Shown here: positions 16,892-26,665 of the stretch, piece by piece
Numbering within the stretch: the first letter of the stretch is position 1
Layout of the letters: each line of letters starts with the position of its first letter
NCBI RefSeq assembly: GCF_900106675.1
Contig: NZ_FNOB01000005.1
Location: forward strand, 157,046-221,045
Direction: 5' to 3'
Source: Allgaiera indica
GTDB lineage: Bacteria > Pseudomonadota > Alphaproteobacteria > Rhodobacterales > Rhodobacteraceae
Length of the DNA stretch: 64,000 bases
Translations under genes and position numbers: made by a program
Notes under the pieces: generated by a model
Databases searched by the model: none
What the model was told of the DNA's origin: nothing
Seen by the model: the letters and a program-made list of their open reading frames with translations, nothing else

Positions 16892-18298
16892 ATGGCAACG
16901 GAAATTCTCATGCCGGCACTCAGCCCCACGATGGAAGAGGGCACGCTGGCGAAATGGCTGAAGGCCGAGGGCGACACGGTCAGCGCCGGCGACATCATCG
17001 CCGAGATCGAGACCGACAAGGCGACGATGGAATTCGAGGCCGTCGATGAGGGCGTGCTGGGAAAGATCCTGATCGCCGAGGGCACCGAGGGCGTGAAGGT
17101 CAACACACCGATCGCCGTGCTGGTCGAAGAGGGCGAAGACGTGGACGCCGCCGTGGCCGATGCCCAGGCCGGATCGGATGGCGGATCGGATGGCGGATCG
17201 GGTTCCAAGGCCTCCGCCCCGGCGGAAAGCGCGGCGAAACCCGCCGCCGCCTCTGCCCCCGCCGCCCCCGCCGCGCCGCGATCGAAGGCCAGCCCCGATT
17301 GGCCCGAAGGCACCGTGATGAAGGAGATGACCGTCCGCGAGGCGTTGCGCGAGGCCATGGCCGAAGAGATGCGCCGCGCCGAGAACGTCTTCCTGATGGG
17401 CGAGGAGGTCGCCGAATATCAGGGCGCCTACAAGATCAGCCAGGGCCTGCTGGATGAATTCGGGCCCGCGCGGGTGCGCGACACGCCGATCACCGAACAC
17501 GGCTTCGCCGGCGTCGCCGTCGGCGCGGCCTTCGGCGGCCTGCGCCCGATCGTCGAATTCATGACCTTCAACTTCGCCATGCAGGCGATCGACCAGATCG
17601 TCAACTCGGCGGCCAAGACGCTTTACATGTCCGGCGGCCAGATGGGTGCGCCGATGGTGTTTCGCGGCCCCAACGGCGCCGCGGCCCGCGTCGGCGCCCA
17701 GCACAGCCAGGACTACGCCGCCTGGTATGCGCAGATCCCCGGCCTCAAGGTCGCGATGCCCTATTCGGCCTCGGACGCGAAGGGGTTGCTGAAGACCGCG
17801 ATCCGCGATCCGAACCCGGTGATCTTCCTGGAAAACGAGATCCTCTACGGCCACAGCTTCGAGGTGCCGCAGCTTGACGATTTCACCGTGCCCTTCGGCA
17901 AGGCCCGGATCTGGCGCGAAGGCTCGGACGTGACCATCGTCAGCTTCGGCATCGGCATGCAATATGCGCTGGAAGCGGCCGAACGGCTGGCCGGCGACGG
18001 GATCGAGGCCGAGGTGATCGACCTGCGCACGCTGCGGCCCATCGACTACGACACGGTGCTTGCGTCGGTGATGAAGACCAACCGCTGTGTGACCGTGGAA
18101 GAGGGCTTCCCCGTGGGGTCGATCGGCAACCACCTGGGCGCCACGATCATGCAGCGTGCGTTCGATTACCTCGACGCGCCGGTGATCAATTGCACGGGCA
18201 AGGACGTGCCGATGCCCTATGCCGCGAACCTTGAAAAACTGGCGCTGGTGACCACCGACGAAGTCGTCGAGGCGGTCCACCAGGTGACCTATCGGTGA
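16892..18298 (+). CDS. pdhB: Pyruvate dehydrogenase E1 beta with N-terminal lipoyl domain
   Basis: The protein has 468 residues. Residues 1-80 are a lipoyl domain with Lys43 in the [10 protein letters not shown] motif. An Ala/Pro linker follows that includes a 12-base tandem repeat coding SDGGSDGG. The E1-beta transketolase-like fold begins near residue 143 ([15 protein letters not shown]). It forms the TPP site jointly with PdhA. Lipoylated E1-beta is characteristic of alphaproteobacteria. The lipoyl-domain DNA is very similar to that of pdhC, making a direct repeat of about 240 bases around the intervening gene. Confidence 0.97.
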   Translation: MATEILMPALSPTMEEGTLAKWLKAEGDTVSAGDIIAEIETDKATMEFEAVDEGVLGKILIAEGTEGVKVNTPIAVLVEEGEDVDAAVADAQAGSDGGSDGGSGSKASAPAESAAKPAAASAPAAPAAPRSKASPDWPEGTVMKEMTVREALREAMAEEMRRAENVFLMGEEVAEYQGAYKISQGLLDEFGPARVRDTPITEHGFAGVAVGAAFGGLRPIVEFMTFNFAMQAIDQIVNSAAKTLYMSGGQMGAPMVFRGPNGAAARVGAQHSQDYAAWYAQIPGLKVAMPYSASDAKGLLKTAIRDPNPVIFLENEILYGHSFEVPQLDDFTVPFGKARIWREGSDVTIVSFGIGMQYALEAAERLAGDGIEAEVIDLRTLRPIDYDTVLASVMKTNRCVTVEEGFPVGSIGNHLGATIMQRAFDYLDAPVINCTGKDVPMPYAANLEKLALVTTDEVVEAVHQVTYR

Positions 18299-18303
18299 AC
18301 GAC

Positions 18304-18732
18304 ATGGCAAATCTCTCGAGCTCTCGTAAGAAGGTGAATATTTCTACGGCCATTATGGGTCCACCTGTAGTGATGCTGATAATCGACTGGTTTGCGCTGA
18401 TGGTACCGGTAGTTACTCTTTATGGCGCTGAAATCGTCGTTTCTTGGCTCGGAGCAATATATGGCTGCATAATTGCTGGCGGCTTGCTCAGCGGCCCACT
18501 TACTTCAATGAAAGATTTCGAAGACTACGAACCTAATGACATCGCCTGGCTAGCCACGGGGATTGCGGTTGGAGTCTTCGTACCGTTCGCGGTCGTTCCG
18601 CTGATGCAGTTGACGAGCAACTTTCACAGCCTTCTGGCCTATTTCTTGGTAGCAGTCTTCGCCGCAACCGCTCCGAGCGATTGCATCACTATCGTGCGCT
18701 CCATTGCGAAGCGTCTCGCGAAGCATTCTTGA
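18304..18732 (+). CDS. Low-GC membrane protein between pdhB and pdhC
   Basis: The protein has 142 residues from this ATG, which has GGTGA just upstream; a GTG nine bases earlier overlaps the pdhB stop. Three or four hydrophobic segments are visible (about 17-37, 42-66, 85-105 and 110-130), ending with a basic tail. Its codons use A and T freely (ATA, TTA-type, AAT, GTA), unlike the flanking genes. That points to recent acquisition. No family was recognised. The position inside the pdh operon means it is probably cotranscribed, but nothing links it to the enzyme complex. Confidence 0.65.
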   Translation: MANLSSSRKKVNISTAIMGPPVVMLIIDWFALMVPVVTLYGAEIVVSWLGAIYGCIIAGGLLSGPLTSMKDFEDYEPNDIAWLATGIAVGVFVPFAVVPLMQLTSNFHSLLAYFLVAVFAATAPSDCITIVRSIAKRLAKHS

Positions 18733-18747
18733 ACAGCGGAGGAATAC

Positions 18748-20061
18748 ATGGCCACTGAAATCCTGATGCCCGCGCTCTCGCCCACGATGGAGGAAGGGAC
18801 GCTGGCGAAATGGCTGGTGAAGGAGGGCGACACCGTATCGTCCGGCGACATCCTGGCCGAGATCGAGACCGACAAGGCGACGATGGAATTCGAGGCGGTG
18901 GACGAAGGCACCATCGGCCGCATCCTGATCGCCGAGGGCACCGAGGGCGTGAAGGTCAACACCCCGATCGCCGTGCTGCTCGAAGAGGGCGAGGACGCCT
19001 CGGCCATCGACAGCGCCTCCAACCCCTCCGAGCCCGCGAAAGCGGCGGCGAAGGCCCCTGAGGCGGTCCCCGATGCCCCCGCCAAGGAGGCCCCGAAAGA
19101 CACCGCCGCCGCCAAGGCCCCATCCGCGCCCAGCGCCGACGGCAAGCGCATCTTCGCCTCGCCGCTGGCGCGCCGGATCGCCGCCGACAAGGGCCTCGAT
19201 CTGTCGCAGCTGACCGGTTCGGGCCCGCATGGCCGCATCGTCAAGGCCGATGTGGAAGCTGCCAAACCCGCCGCCAAGGCGGCCGAGGCCCCCGGCGCCA
19301 AGGCCCCTGCCCCCGCCGCGGCACCGGCCGGCCCGTCGACCGACGCGGTGCTGAAGATGTATGCCGACCGCGACTTCGAGGAGGTCAAGCTTGACGGCAT
19401 GCGCCGCACCATCGCCGCGCGGCTGACCGAGGCCAAGCAGACGATCCCGCATTTCTACCTGCGCCGCGATATCCGGCTGGACGCCTTGCTGAAGCTGCGC
19501 GCCGATCTGAACCACCAGCTTGCGGGCCGCGGGGTGAAGCTGTCGGTGAACGACTTCATCATCAAGGCTTGCGCGCTGGCGCTGCAGGAGGTGCCCGATG
19601 CCAACGCCGTCTGGGCCGGCGACCGGATCCTGAAGCTCAAGCCCTCGGACGTGGCGGTGGCCGTGGCGATCGAGGGCGGGCTGTTCACGCCGGTGCTGCA
19701 CGACGCGCAGCAAAAGACGCTCTCGGCGCTGTCGGCCGAGATGAAGGACCTGGCCGCTCGCGCCAAGGAGCGCAAGCTGGCGCCGCATGAATATCAGGGC
19801 GGCAGCTTCGCGGTCTCGAATCTGGGCATGTTCGGCATCGACAATTTCGACGCGGTCATCAACCCGCCGCATGGCTCGATCCTGGCGGTCGGCGCGGGGG
19901 TGAAGAAGCCCGTCGTGACCGAGGCCGGCGCGATCGAGGTGGCGACGGTGATGTCGGCCACGCTTTCGGTCGACCACCGGGTGATCGACGGCGCGCTCGG
20001 CGCCCAGTTCCTCAAGGCGATCGTCGAGGCGTTGGAGAACCCGATGCTGATGCTGGCCTGA
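18748..20061 (+). CDS. pdhC: Dihydrolipoamide acetyltransferase (PDH E2)
   Basis: The protein has 437 residues with GGAGG five bases before the ATG. Residues 1-80 form a lipoyl domain (Lys43). A peripheral-subunit-binding domain follows at about 135-170 ([22 protein letters not shown]) and the catalytic CAT domain runs from about 210 to the C-terminus. The DHRVIDGA motif carries the catalytic His and Asp. E2 transfers acetyl groups from lipoate to CoA and forms the core of the complex. The gene for E3 (lpd) is not in the window. Confidence 0.97.
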   Translation: MATEILMPALSPTMEEGTLAKWLVKEGDTVSSGDILAEIETDKATMEFEAVDEGTIGRILIAEGTEGVKVNTPIAVLLEEGEDASAIDSASNPSEPAKAAAKAPEAVPDAPAKEAPKDTAAAKAPSAPSADGKRIFASPLARRIAADKGLDLSQLTGSGPHGRIVKADVEAAKPAAKAAEAPGAKAPAPAAAPAGPSTDAVLKMYADRDFEEVKLDGMRRTIAARLTEAKQTIPHFYLRRDIRLDALLKLRADLNHQLAGRGVKLSVNDFIIKACALALQEVPDANAVWAGDRILKLKPSDVAVAVAIEGGLFTPVLHDAQQKTLSALSAEMKDLAARAKERKLAPHEYQGGSFAVSNLGMFGIDNFDAVINPPHGSILAVGAGVKKPVVTEAGAIEVATVMSATLSVDHRVIDGALGAQFLKAIVEALENPMLMLA

Positions 20062-20089
20062 CCCCCCCTGGGGGAAACCGACAAATCAG

Positions 20090-20120
20090 AACGCCCGGAC
20101 CAAAAGGCCCGGGCGTTTCT
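20090..20120 (+). terminator. Intrinsic terminator after pdhC
   Basis: ACGCCCGG pairs with CCGGGCGT around a ten-base loop and is followed by TTTCTCGTT. It lies between the convergent pdhC and cysE genes and could serve either strand. Confidence 0.7.
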
Positions 20121-20151
20121 CGTTCCGGTTCAAGGCTGTCGGCGCCAACCC

Positions 20152-20976
20152 TTACCCCTTGAAGCAGTCGCAATCCTTGTCGAGCGTCTGGTCCATCCGG
20201 ACCGAGGGCTGATCGCAGCCCGCGTCGCCCACCACCCGCGCCGGCACCCCGGCAACCGTCTTGCAGCAGGGCACGTCCTGCAACACCACCGATCCCGCGG
20301 CGATGCGGCTTCGGTCGCCCACCTGAATGTTGCCCAGCACCTTCGCCCCGGCGCCGATCAGCACCCCGTCGCCGATCTTCGGATGACGGTCGCCATCCTC
20401 CTTGCCGGTGCCGCCCAGCGTCACCGAATGCAGCAAGGAAACGTTGTCGCCCACCACCGCCGTCTCGCCGATCACGATCGCATGGCCGTGGTCGATCATC
20501 AGCCCCTTGCCGATCGCCGCCGCCGGGTGGATGTCGATCGAGAACACCTCCGACACCCGCATCTGGATGAACAGCGCCATGTCGCGCCGCCCCTGGCGCC
20601 ACAGCCAATGCGCCACCCGATAGGCCTGCACCGCCTGGAACCCCTTGAAATAAAGGATCGGCTGCAGGTAGCGGTGGCAGGCCGGATCGCGCTCAAAGAT
20701 CGCGACCAGATCGGCGCGGGCGTTCTCGCCCAGGGTGCGGTCGCTGCGATAGGCCTCGTCGGCGATCTCGCGCAGGATCTGCTCGCTCAGTTCGTTCGAG
20801 GCCAGCTTCAGCGCGAAGCGATAGCCCAGCGCGCTTTCCAACGTCGCATGGTGCAGCAGATTGTAATGCAGCATCCCGCCCAGCAGCGGCTCTTCCTCTA
20901 GCGCTTGCTGCGCCTCCTCCAGCACGCGGCTCCAGACGGGGTCGAGGGCGGCGATCTGCGGTCTCAGGCGGGCCAT
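20152..20976 (-). CDS. cysE: Serine O-acetyltransferase
   Basis: The protein has 274 residues from the ATG chosen here, which is preceded by CCGGAGACAGCC; an ATG 30 bases upstream has no ribosome-binding site. The enzyme acetylates serine with acetyl-CoA, the first step of cysteine synthesis. The N-terminal helical SATase domain is followed by left-handed beta-helix hexapeptide repeats (DIHPAAAIGKGLMIDHGHAIVIGE, shown in part as IDHGHA with the catalytic His). The C-terminal tail rich in Cys (KDCDCFKG) ends the protein. cysE lies directly after the GTA cluster, as seen in other Rhodobacterales. Confidence 0.95.
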   Translation of the reverse strand: MARLRPQIAALDPVWSRVLEEAQQALEEEPLLGGMLHYNLLHHATLESALGYRFALKLASNELSEQILREIADEAYRSDRTLGENARADLVAIFERDPACHRYLQPILYFKGFQAVQAYRVAHWLWRQGRRDMALFIQMRVSEVFSIDIHPAAAIGKGLMIDHGHAIVIGETAVVGDNVSLLHSVTLGGTGKEDGDRHPKIGDGVLIGAGAKVLGNIQVGDRSRIAAGSVVLQDVPCCKTVAGVPARVVGDAGCDQPSVRMDQTLDKDCDCFKG

Positions 20977-21155
20977 GGCTGTCTCCGGGTTCTGGCGCGA
21001 ATGCATAGCGTTTTTATCAGATAGAACGAAAAACGCACGCTCAAAGAGGCGCGAGGTGCTTTTTCGCGCAGCCCGTTCCGGCGCCAGCTCCCTTACACCC
21101 CCAGTCTCCCTTGCGATATCTCGCCCAGACGGAACGACTTCGGCCAGATCCTCCA

Positions 21156-21184
21156 TTCTCTCATTGTTCCCCAAATACGCCCGC
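21156..21184 (+). repeat. Dispersed intergenic repeat, copy 3
   Basis: CTCATTGTTCCCCAAATACG followed by CCCGC. It overlaps the 3' end of the small gene after g15, so it marks the distal boundary of the GTA cluster. Confidence 0.5.
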
Positions 21185-21466
21185 GGCCTCTGCCCGCGTC
21201 CGTAGCGCCACGATCACCCTCCCCAAAGCATCCAGCCACTCCGGATCGCTCAGGAACGGCTCTGCCCCCGGCCCCCGCGCCAGCGCCGCCGCCATCAGGC
21301 TGCCATTGCCGAAACGCGGATGCGCCCGCCCGGTGTGCCCGCGCCAGCGGTCGGCCAGATCCGCCTCGGCGATCAGGGTGGCAATCGCGGCATCGCGCGC
21401 CGCTGGCGGCTGGGCGCGCAGCACCCGTGCCGCCGCCAACACATCGCCGATCATCACTGGCCGCAT
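21161..21466 (-). CDS. Small GTA-adjacent protein of unknown function
   Basis: The protein has 101 residues, with its start sharing one base with the g15 stop (TGATG), so it is translated as the last gene of the GTA unit. It is predicted soluble and mostly helical: MRPVMIGDVLAAARVLRAQP, then a DLADRWRGHTGRAHPRFG segment and a C-terminal helix. Similar small genes follow g15 in other Rhodobacterales as far as I recall, without an assigned function. The last codons derive from a dispersed repeat, which may have altered the C-terminus. Confidence 0.65.
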   Translation of the reverse strand: MRPVMIGDVLAAARVLRAQPPAARDAAIATLIAEADLADRWRGHTGRAHPRFGNGSLMAAALARGPGAEPFLSDPEWLDALGRVIVALRTRAEAAGVFGEQ

Positions 21467-24400
21467 CACGTCGCCACGGTGACCTCGGCGAAGGGTCCCG
21501 GCCCGAAACTGTCCGACACCTGCGCCACGGACAGCGTAAACGGCGCCGCCACGCCGTCCGCCGTCTGGGCCGCGGTGGAATAGCTCCAGCCCGGCGCCGC
21601 CACGCCTTCATCGCGCAGTATGGCGCCTCCGGCGATCACCCGCACCAGATAAGCCTCGCGCGCCTCGCCCAGCGGCACCTCGACCCCATTCCAGCTGTCG
21701 CCGTCGATCCGGGTGCGGCGGATCCAGCGCAGATCCACCGCCCCGTCCGCCGCCCGCGTCACCCCCAGATGACAGGGCGCATAGGGCCGCAGCCCGATGC
21801 CCTCAAACGCCGCCACCTCATGCAGATAGCTCGGGTCATCATAGGGCCGCGCCGCCGCCCCAATCCGGTAGTGCCGCGCCAGCCCGCGTGCCGACAACGC
21901 CAGATCCGGCTGCACCGCCGCCCCGTTCAGCAGCACGAAGCGGCTGCCGATCGGCCAGACCGCCGGCATCAACGCATCGCTTCCCGCCTGGCCCCGCAGC
22001 CGCAGCGCCAGATCATAGGTGTCGGGCGCCACCAGCGTGGCCTCGGCGAACTGAAACACTTCCCAATTGTCCGACGACCCATCCCCGATCGCCGCCACAT
22101 TCGCGCCGTTCAGCACATCCAGCATCGCCGCCGAGGCCAGCCCCCCGCCATAAACCTTCACCCGAAGCGCCGGGCCGCGATCCCAAAGCCCGGCCGAGGC
22201 GCGTTCCAGGATCGACAGCGTCTCGCCGATGACCGAGGGCGCCGGGATCAGCTTGTTCAACTGATAGCCCGCATCCTGGGCCGCGCTATAGCAGGCCACG
22301 GTCCCGGGCCAGGGCGTCGCCGTCACCGCAAGATGGGGCTCGTAGGGAACCTCCTTCCCGGTCAGCAGCGGCAGATCCAGAAATTGCGCGAAGACCGGCA
22401 CCGGCGGGGTGAAGGGGCGCGGCACCACGCGCTCTTCCACTGCGTCCGAGGCGATGTAGATCCCCGGCTCCACCCGAACCGCCTCGACCAGCCGCGCGCC
22501 GGCTTCCTCGACCCGGTCGATGCGGAAATCGGTGCCGCGCAGCGACACCACATCGCCCGCGCCAAGATCCAGATCCGACGGCGGCAGCGCGAATTTCACG
22601 CTGTCGCGCGCCACCCGCGCCTCAGCCAACCAGCGCTCGGTTACCTGCCGCGCCTCGGCCCCGGTCAGGACCAGCGGTGCCTCGCTTTGCGACACCGGCA
22701 GTTGCGCCGATTGCGGAAACACCGCCTCGGCCACGCGGGTGTCGAAATCGCCGCCCGCGCCGACATAGGTCAGCCGCACCCGCCCCGCGACCTCGGCCGC
22801 CGCCGCGCGCTGGGTCTCGACCGCGCTGTCCATGCCCTGGGTCAGCGCCAGCCGCGCCTCGTCCAGCACCCGCGCGCGCAGCCCGTCGCGCAGCCGGAAG
22901 CGCAGCGCGCCGCCGCGTTCGGTCGCGTCGAACCCGTAGACCAGCGACAGCGGCTGCAACGCCTCACGCGCGCTGCCGGTCTGATCCACGACATAGCCGC
23001 GCAGCAGCCCGTACAGCCGCGACACGTCGGTCTGCGCGACCCCCGCCGCCGCGCAGAAATCACGCACCACGCCCCCCAGGGGTTGCGCCGTCGCCCGCCC
23101 CGTCAGCCAGTGGCCGCGGGCGTAATTGTCGCCGTCCGACCACAGGTCGATCTGGTTGGGAAAGGCCGGAAAGGGCCGCGCGTCCCAGGCCCAGACATGG
23201 GCATAGCGGGTCTCGACCATCGGGCCGGGGTAAAGATCCGAGGCCGGGTTATGCTCGGCCTTGCCCCAATAACCCGCCATGGCGCGCAGATATTGCTGCT
23301 GGATCAGATCGTCCCGGGTCCCGCGCGACGCCCTTGGCAGGCCGGATTCCGACGACCGGACGTCAAGGAACTTGTTGGGCTGATTGGTGCCCTTGTCGAT
23401 CGCCGCGCAGCCGATCTCGGTGAACCGGATCGGTTTCGATCCCGGCACCCAGGGCGTGGGCGTCACGGCCCGCACCCCGCCCGGGCGCGGAAAATGCACG
23501 TTCTCCCACCAGCCGCGGATATCCTTGGTGCGATAGACCCAGGGCTCGCCATAGGCGCCATCGGTGATCGGCGTGCGGATCTGCAACTCCGCGGCCTCGG
23601 GGCTTTCGTAATACCAGTCGAAATACTCGCCACCGCCGATATTGGCCATCAGGTAGTCGAGGTTGTAGATCGACCCCCATTCCGCATCCGCGTGATCCGG
23701 CCCGTCGCGCCAGTCCGAGATCGGCAGATAATTGTCGATACCGATGAAATCTATGTTGTCATCGGCCCAAAGCGTGTCCAGCGGAAAGGTCAGATCGCCC
23801 TCCGGGGTGACATGGCTGCCGTATTCCGACCAGTCCGCGGCATAGGTCAGCTTCACCCCCGCGCCCAGCACCGCGCGCACATCCGCGGCCAGCGTCCGCA
23901 TCGCCTCGGCGAAGGGAAAGCCGCCACCGGCACCCCGCACCCGCGACAGCCCGCGCATTTCCGACCCCAGGCAGAAGGCGTCGACGCCGCCGGCCAGCTT
24001 CGCCAGCCAGGCGCAGGACAGGATGAAACGCCGATAGCCCCAATCCCCCGCTGGGCCCGCATAGCTGAGCTGGCCGCCCGCGATCGAGAAATCCGCCGGC
24101 GCGGCCGCACCGAAGAACGCCGCCACCTCGGCCTCGGCCGCGACGGTCCCGTCGGCCGATCCCGCCTGTCCCGGCGCCAGATCCAGCGTGATCCGCCCGC
24201 GCCAAGGCAGCGCCGGCTGCTCGGCCTCGCCATAGGGGTCGGCCAGGCCATTGCCGGCCAGTTGCTCCATCAGCACGAAGGGATAGAACATCACCTCTCG
24301 GCCGGCGGCCCGGATCGCCTGGATCGCCTCGACGACCGAGCCATCGGCCGGCGTGCCCCCGTAGATCGACTTGCCGTCCACCTTCGCCACCGCCTGGGCG

Positions 24401-25362
24401 GCGGTCCGGGTGATGCCGCCGGCGCGCCAAGCCATGCCCTGGCCCTCATAGGTGGTCTGCTCGACCTTGGGGCGCAGGCTGCACTGGCCGCAGCGCAGAT
24501 CGTCGCCAAACCAGCTGACCACCAGCGACACCGACCCGCTGTTGGGCAACTCGGTCTCCAACTGATCCAGCGAAACCGAGAAATCCGTGCGCCCCCCCGG
24601 CACATGCACATTGGCCGAGGATTTCGCCCCCGGACCGGTGCCATAATGCACCGGGGTCGTGGCCAGCGCATATTCCCCGGTCCCCGGGATCAGCGCCACC
24701 GCCTGCACCGCCTCGGGCAGCAGCGGCGGCTCGCCCGCCACCGGCTGCACCGGGCGGATCACCTCGAAACTGAATTGCGGCACCCGGTTGCCATAGGGCG
24801 CCAGCGGCAGATCCTCGAACACCACATAGGCCAGCCCGCGATAGGCCGGCGCCTTGCCGGCGCCCTCGATGGCCTCGATCTTGGCGTCGGGCAGCTGATC
24901 CTCGCCGCCCAGATAGACCCGGATCGGCAGATCCGTCGCCGCGACCTCGACCCCGTCGGCCCAGATCCGGCCGATGCCCGCGATCTCGCCTTCGCACAAG
25001 GCCACCGCCAGGCTGACGGAATAGCTGTATTCGGTCACCGCCGGCTGCGGCGCGCCCTTGCCGCCGCCCTGCTGGGTGACCTGCTCGCGAAACCCCGAGG
25101 CCCAGATCACCTGGCCGCCCAGGCGCGTCCGCCCCCAGACCCGCGCGATGGCCGCGCCCTCGCTGGCCCCCATCAGCCGAAAGCGATCGACCCGGCCGGT
25201 CTCGACCGCGTCGGAACCGGCCCCCAGCAGCCGCTGGTCGATCACCCGACCCAGCGTCGCGCCGACCGCGCGCCCGATCACCGCGCCCGACAAGCCCAGC
25301 ACCGTGCCGCCAAAGCCCGCGCCAAGGGCCGACCCCACGGCGGAAAGAACGATCGTCGCCAT
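21466..25362 (-). CDS. GTA megatron / host-specificity tail protein (g15)
   Basis: The protein has 1298 residues, matching the roughly 1300 of R. capsulatus g15. It begins with a Gly/Ala-rich hydrophobic segment (residues 1-45). The middle holds the GTA TIM-barrel-like domain (WSEYGSHVTPEGDL, FIGIDNYLPISDWRDG). A phage tail region resembling the lambda gpJ/Rcc01698 C-terminus follows. In R. capsulatus this protein forms the tail-tip megatron that contacts the recipient envelope and guides DNA ejection. Its start codon shares one base with the g14 stop. It is intact. Confidence 0.95.
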   Translation of the reverse strand: MATIVLSAVGSALGAGFGGTVLGLSGAVIGRAVGATLGRVIDQRLLGAGSDAVETGRVDRFRLMGASEGAAIARVWGRTRLGGQVIWASGFREQVTQQGGGKGAPQPAVTEYSYSVSLAVALCEGEIAGIGRIWADGVEVAATDLPIRVYLGGEDQLPDAKIEAIEGAGKAPAYRGLAYVVFEDLPLAPYGNRVPQFSFEVIRPVQPVAGEPPLLPEAVQAVALIPGTGEYALATTPVHYGTGPGAKSSANVHVPGGRTDFSVSLDQLETELPNSGSVSLVVSWFGDDLRCGQCSLRPKVEQTTYEGQGMAWRAGGITRTAAQAVAKVDGKSIYGGTPADGSVVEAIQAIRAAGREVMFYPFVLMEQLAGNGLADPYGEAEQPALPWRGRITLDLAPGQAGSADGTVAAEAEVAAFFGAAAPADFSIAGGQLSYAGPAGDWGYRRFILSCAWLAKLAGGVDAFCLGSEMRGLSRVRGAGGGFPFAEAMRTLAADVRAVLGAGVKLTYAADWSEYGSHVTPEGDLTFPLDTLWADDNIDFIGIDNYLPISDWRDGPDHADAEWGSIYNLDYLMANIGGGEYFDWYYESPEAAELQIRTPITDGAYGEPWVYRTKDIRGWWENVHFPRPGGVRAVTPTPWVPGSKPIRFTEIGCAAIDKGTNQPNKFLDVRSSESGLPRASRGTRDDLIQQQYLRAMAGYWGKAEHNPASDLYPGPMVETRYAHVWAWDARPFPAFPNQIDLWSDGDNYARGHWLTGRATAQPLGGVVRDFCAAAGVAQTDVSRLYGLLRGYVVDQTGSAREALQPLSLVYGFDATERGGALRFRLRDGLRARVLDEARLALTQGMDSAVETQRAAAAEVAGRVRLTYVGAGGDFDTRVAEAVFPQSAQLPVSQSEAPLVLTGAEARQVTERWLAEARVARDSVKFALPPSDLDLGAGDVVSLRGTDFRIDRVEEAGARLVEAVRVEPGIYIASDAVEERVVPRPFTPPVPVFAQFLDLPLLTGKEVPYEPHLAVTATPWPGTVACYSAAQDAGYQLNKLIPAPSVIGETLSILERASAGLWDRGPALRVKVYGGGLASAAMLDVLNGANVAAIGDGSSDNWEVFQFAEATLVAPDTYDLALRLRGQAGSDALMPAVWPIGSRFVLLNGAAVQPDLALSARGLARHYRIGAAARPYDDPSYLHEVAAFEGIGLRPYAPCHLGVTRAADGAVDLRWIRRTRIDGDSWNGVEVPLGEAREAYLVRVIAGGAILRDEGVAAPGWSYSTAAQTADGVAAPFTLSVAQVSDSFGPGPFAEVTVAT

Positions 25363-25799
25363 CAGGCGCCCTCCTTCGGAAATTGAAACCGCGCCGCGAT
25401 CCGGCGGCGCCAGGGGGCCGACAGCGGGCTTTCAACCACGCTGTGCCCCGAATAGGCGTGTATGAATGTGGCCCCCGCCCCCACCTCGGCCGCGATGCCC
25501 AGATGTTTCGCCACCCCCCCGGCACGCATCCGAAACAGCAACACATCGCCCGGCGCCGGGGCGCCGGCGGGCCGCATATGGCGCAGCGCCGCCGCCAGCA
25601 ATACCTCCTGGGCGCCCGGCTCGGCCCAATCCGGCGTATAGGCCGGCACCGGTTCCGGCTCGGCGCCGTACAATTCGCGCCAGACCCCGCGGATCAGGCC
25701 CAGGCAATCGGTGCCCGCGCCGCGCGCGCTGGCCTGATGACGATAGGGCGTGCCCAGCCAGCCCCGCGCGATCGCCACCGCGCGCGCGCCCTGGGTCAT
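25362..25799 (-). CDS. GTA tail NlpC/P60 peptidase (g14)
   Basis: This 145-residue NlpC/P60-fold endopeptidase is thought to cut peptide cross-links in peptidoglycan during DNA delivery. The catalytic Cys32 lies in GTDCLGL, His99 in KHLGI, and a further His114 in FIHAYSG. The start overlaps g13 by four bases and the stop shares one base with the g15 ATG. Length and position match the R. capsulatus homologue. Confidence 0.95.
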   Translation of the reverse strand: MTQGARAVAIARGWLGTPYRHQASARGAGTDCLGLIRGVWRELYGAEPEPVPAYTPDWAEPGAQEVLLAAALRHMRPAGAPAPGDVLLFRMRAGGVAKHLGIAAEVGAGATFIHAYSGHSVVESPLSAPWRRRIAARFQFPKEGA

Positions 25800-26665
25800 G
25801 GCGCCGCGCCGCCCGCCCGCTGGGGTGTGGTGGTCAGCCAGTCCTCACCTGGGATATCAGGAAACCCCCTGAAATTCAGCAGGTTGTGGAATTTCAACCG
25901 GCAGGTTTCGGCGCGCTTGTCGCAGCCCGCCGTGATCCGCAGAAGATCCCCCGCAGCCACCGGCACGGGCAGCGATTCCCACAGCTCGATCGCGCGGCCG
26001 GCGGCGGAAAGGCGGTCATTCTTCACCACCGCCACCAGCCCCTTCGCAGCACCGCTCAGGACCTCCAGCCGGCCCTTCTCGAACCAGCGGTCATCGAAGC
26101 CGGTGAAATCGGCGAAGTGAAAGATCCGGCCTTCCTCGACCCGTTCCGCCGGCCGATCCGAGACATAGCCCGGCGCGGCCAGATCCACCTTGCAGGCCGC
26201 GTCGCCCAGCACCGCGCTGCAGCCCGCCTGATAGACCCGCCCCTGCGGCTGGTTCAGCGCCTCGGTCAGCCCGCGCAATTCCGCCGTGAACGCGCCGCCG
26301 CTGCGCGTCAGCTCTCCGATCTGGCCGCGAAACAGCATCTGCCGCGCCGCGACATCGGTCCAGTCCACCAGCCAGGCGCGCACCTCGGCCCCATCGAAGC
26401 GCCCCGCGACGATGTCGGCCTCGGTCACCGCGCTGTCCGACAAGGCCCCCAGCGCCTCGGTATTGTCCACCGACAGCCCCGTGCTCTGCGTCAGCGCCCG
26501 CGCGCTCATGCCGCTGTCGGCGCGAAAGTCGATCCCGTCGAAGGCCAGGTCGCGATCGTGATCGGTGAAGCCGAAGACCGTGCCATCGGTGCGCTGGACC
26601 GCCCAGCACCGGCACAGCGCCGCCGCTCCCTGCTGCAGCCGCGCCGTCAGAAGATCGGCACTCAT
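25796..26665 (-). CDS. GTA hub protein, DUF2163 (g13)
   Basis: The protein has 289 residues and belongs to the DUF2163/lambda gpL-like baseplate hub family. Four cysteines fall in two conserved blocks, GCSAVLGDAACKVD and GCDKRAETCRLKFHN, as in hub proteins that bind an iron-sulfur cluster; cluster binding here is inferred from that pattern. The hub joins the distal tail protein (g12) to the megatron (g15). ATGA overlaps couple it to g12 upstream and g14 downstream. Confidence 0.94.
   Translation of the reverse strand: MSADLLTARLQQGAAALCRCWAVQRTDGTVFGFTDHDRDLAFDGIDFRADSGMSARALTQSTGLSVDNTEALGALSDSAVTEADIVAGRFDGAEVRAWLVDWTDVAARQMLFRGQIGELTRSGGAFTAELRGLTEALNQPQGRVYQAGCSAVLGDAACKVDLAAPGYVSDRPAERVEEGRIFHFADFTGFDDRWFEKGRLEVLSGAAKGLVAVVKNDRLSAAGRAIELWESLPVPVAAGDLLRITAGCDKRAETCRLKFHNLLNFRGFPDIPGEDWLTTTPQRAGGAAP

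Noticed and set aside
17170..17206. 12-base tandem repeats in pdhB
   Set aside because: They encode the flexible SDGG-type linker after the lipoyl domain and need no further explanation.
21427..25386. 1319-codon plus-strand open frame across the g15 region
   Set aside because: It is exactly antisense to the megatron gene, is Arg/His/Pro/Gln-rich with no domain, and is explained by GC-rich third positions on the opposite strand.
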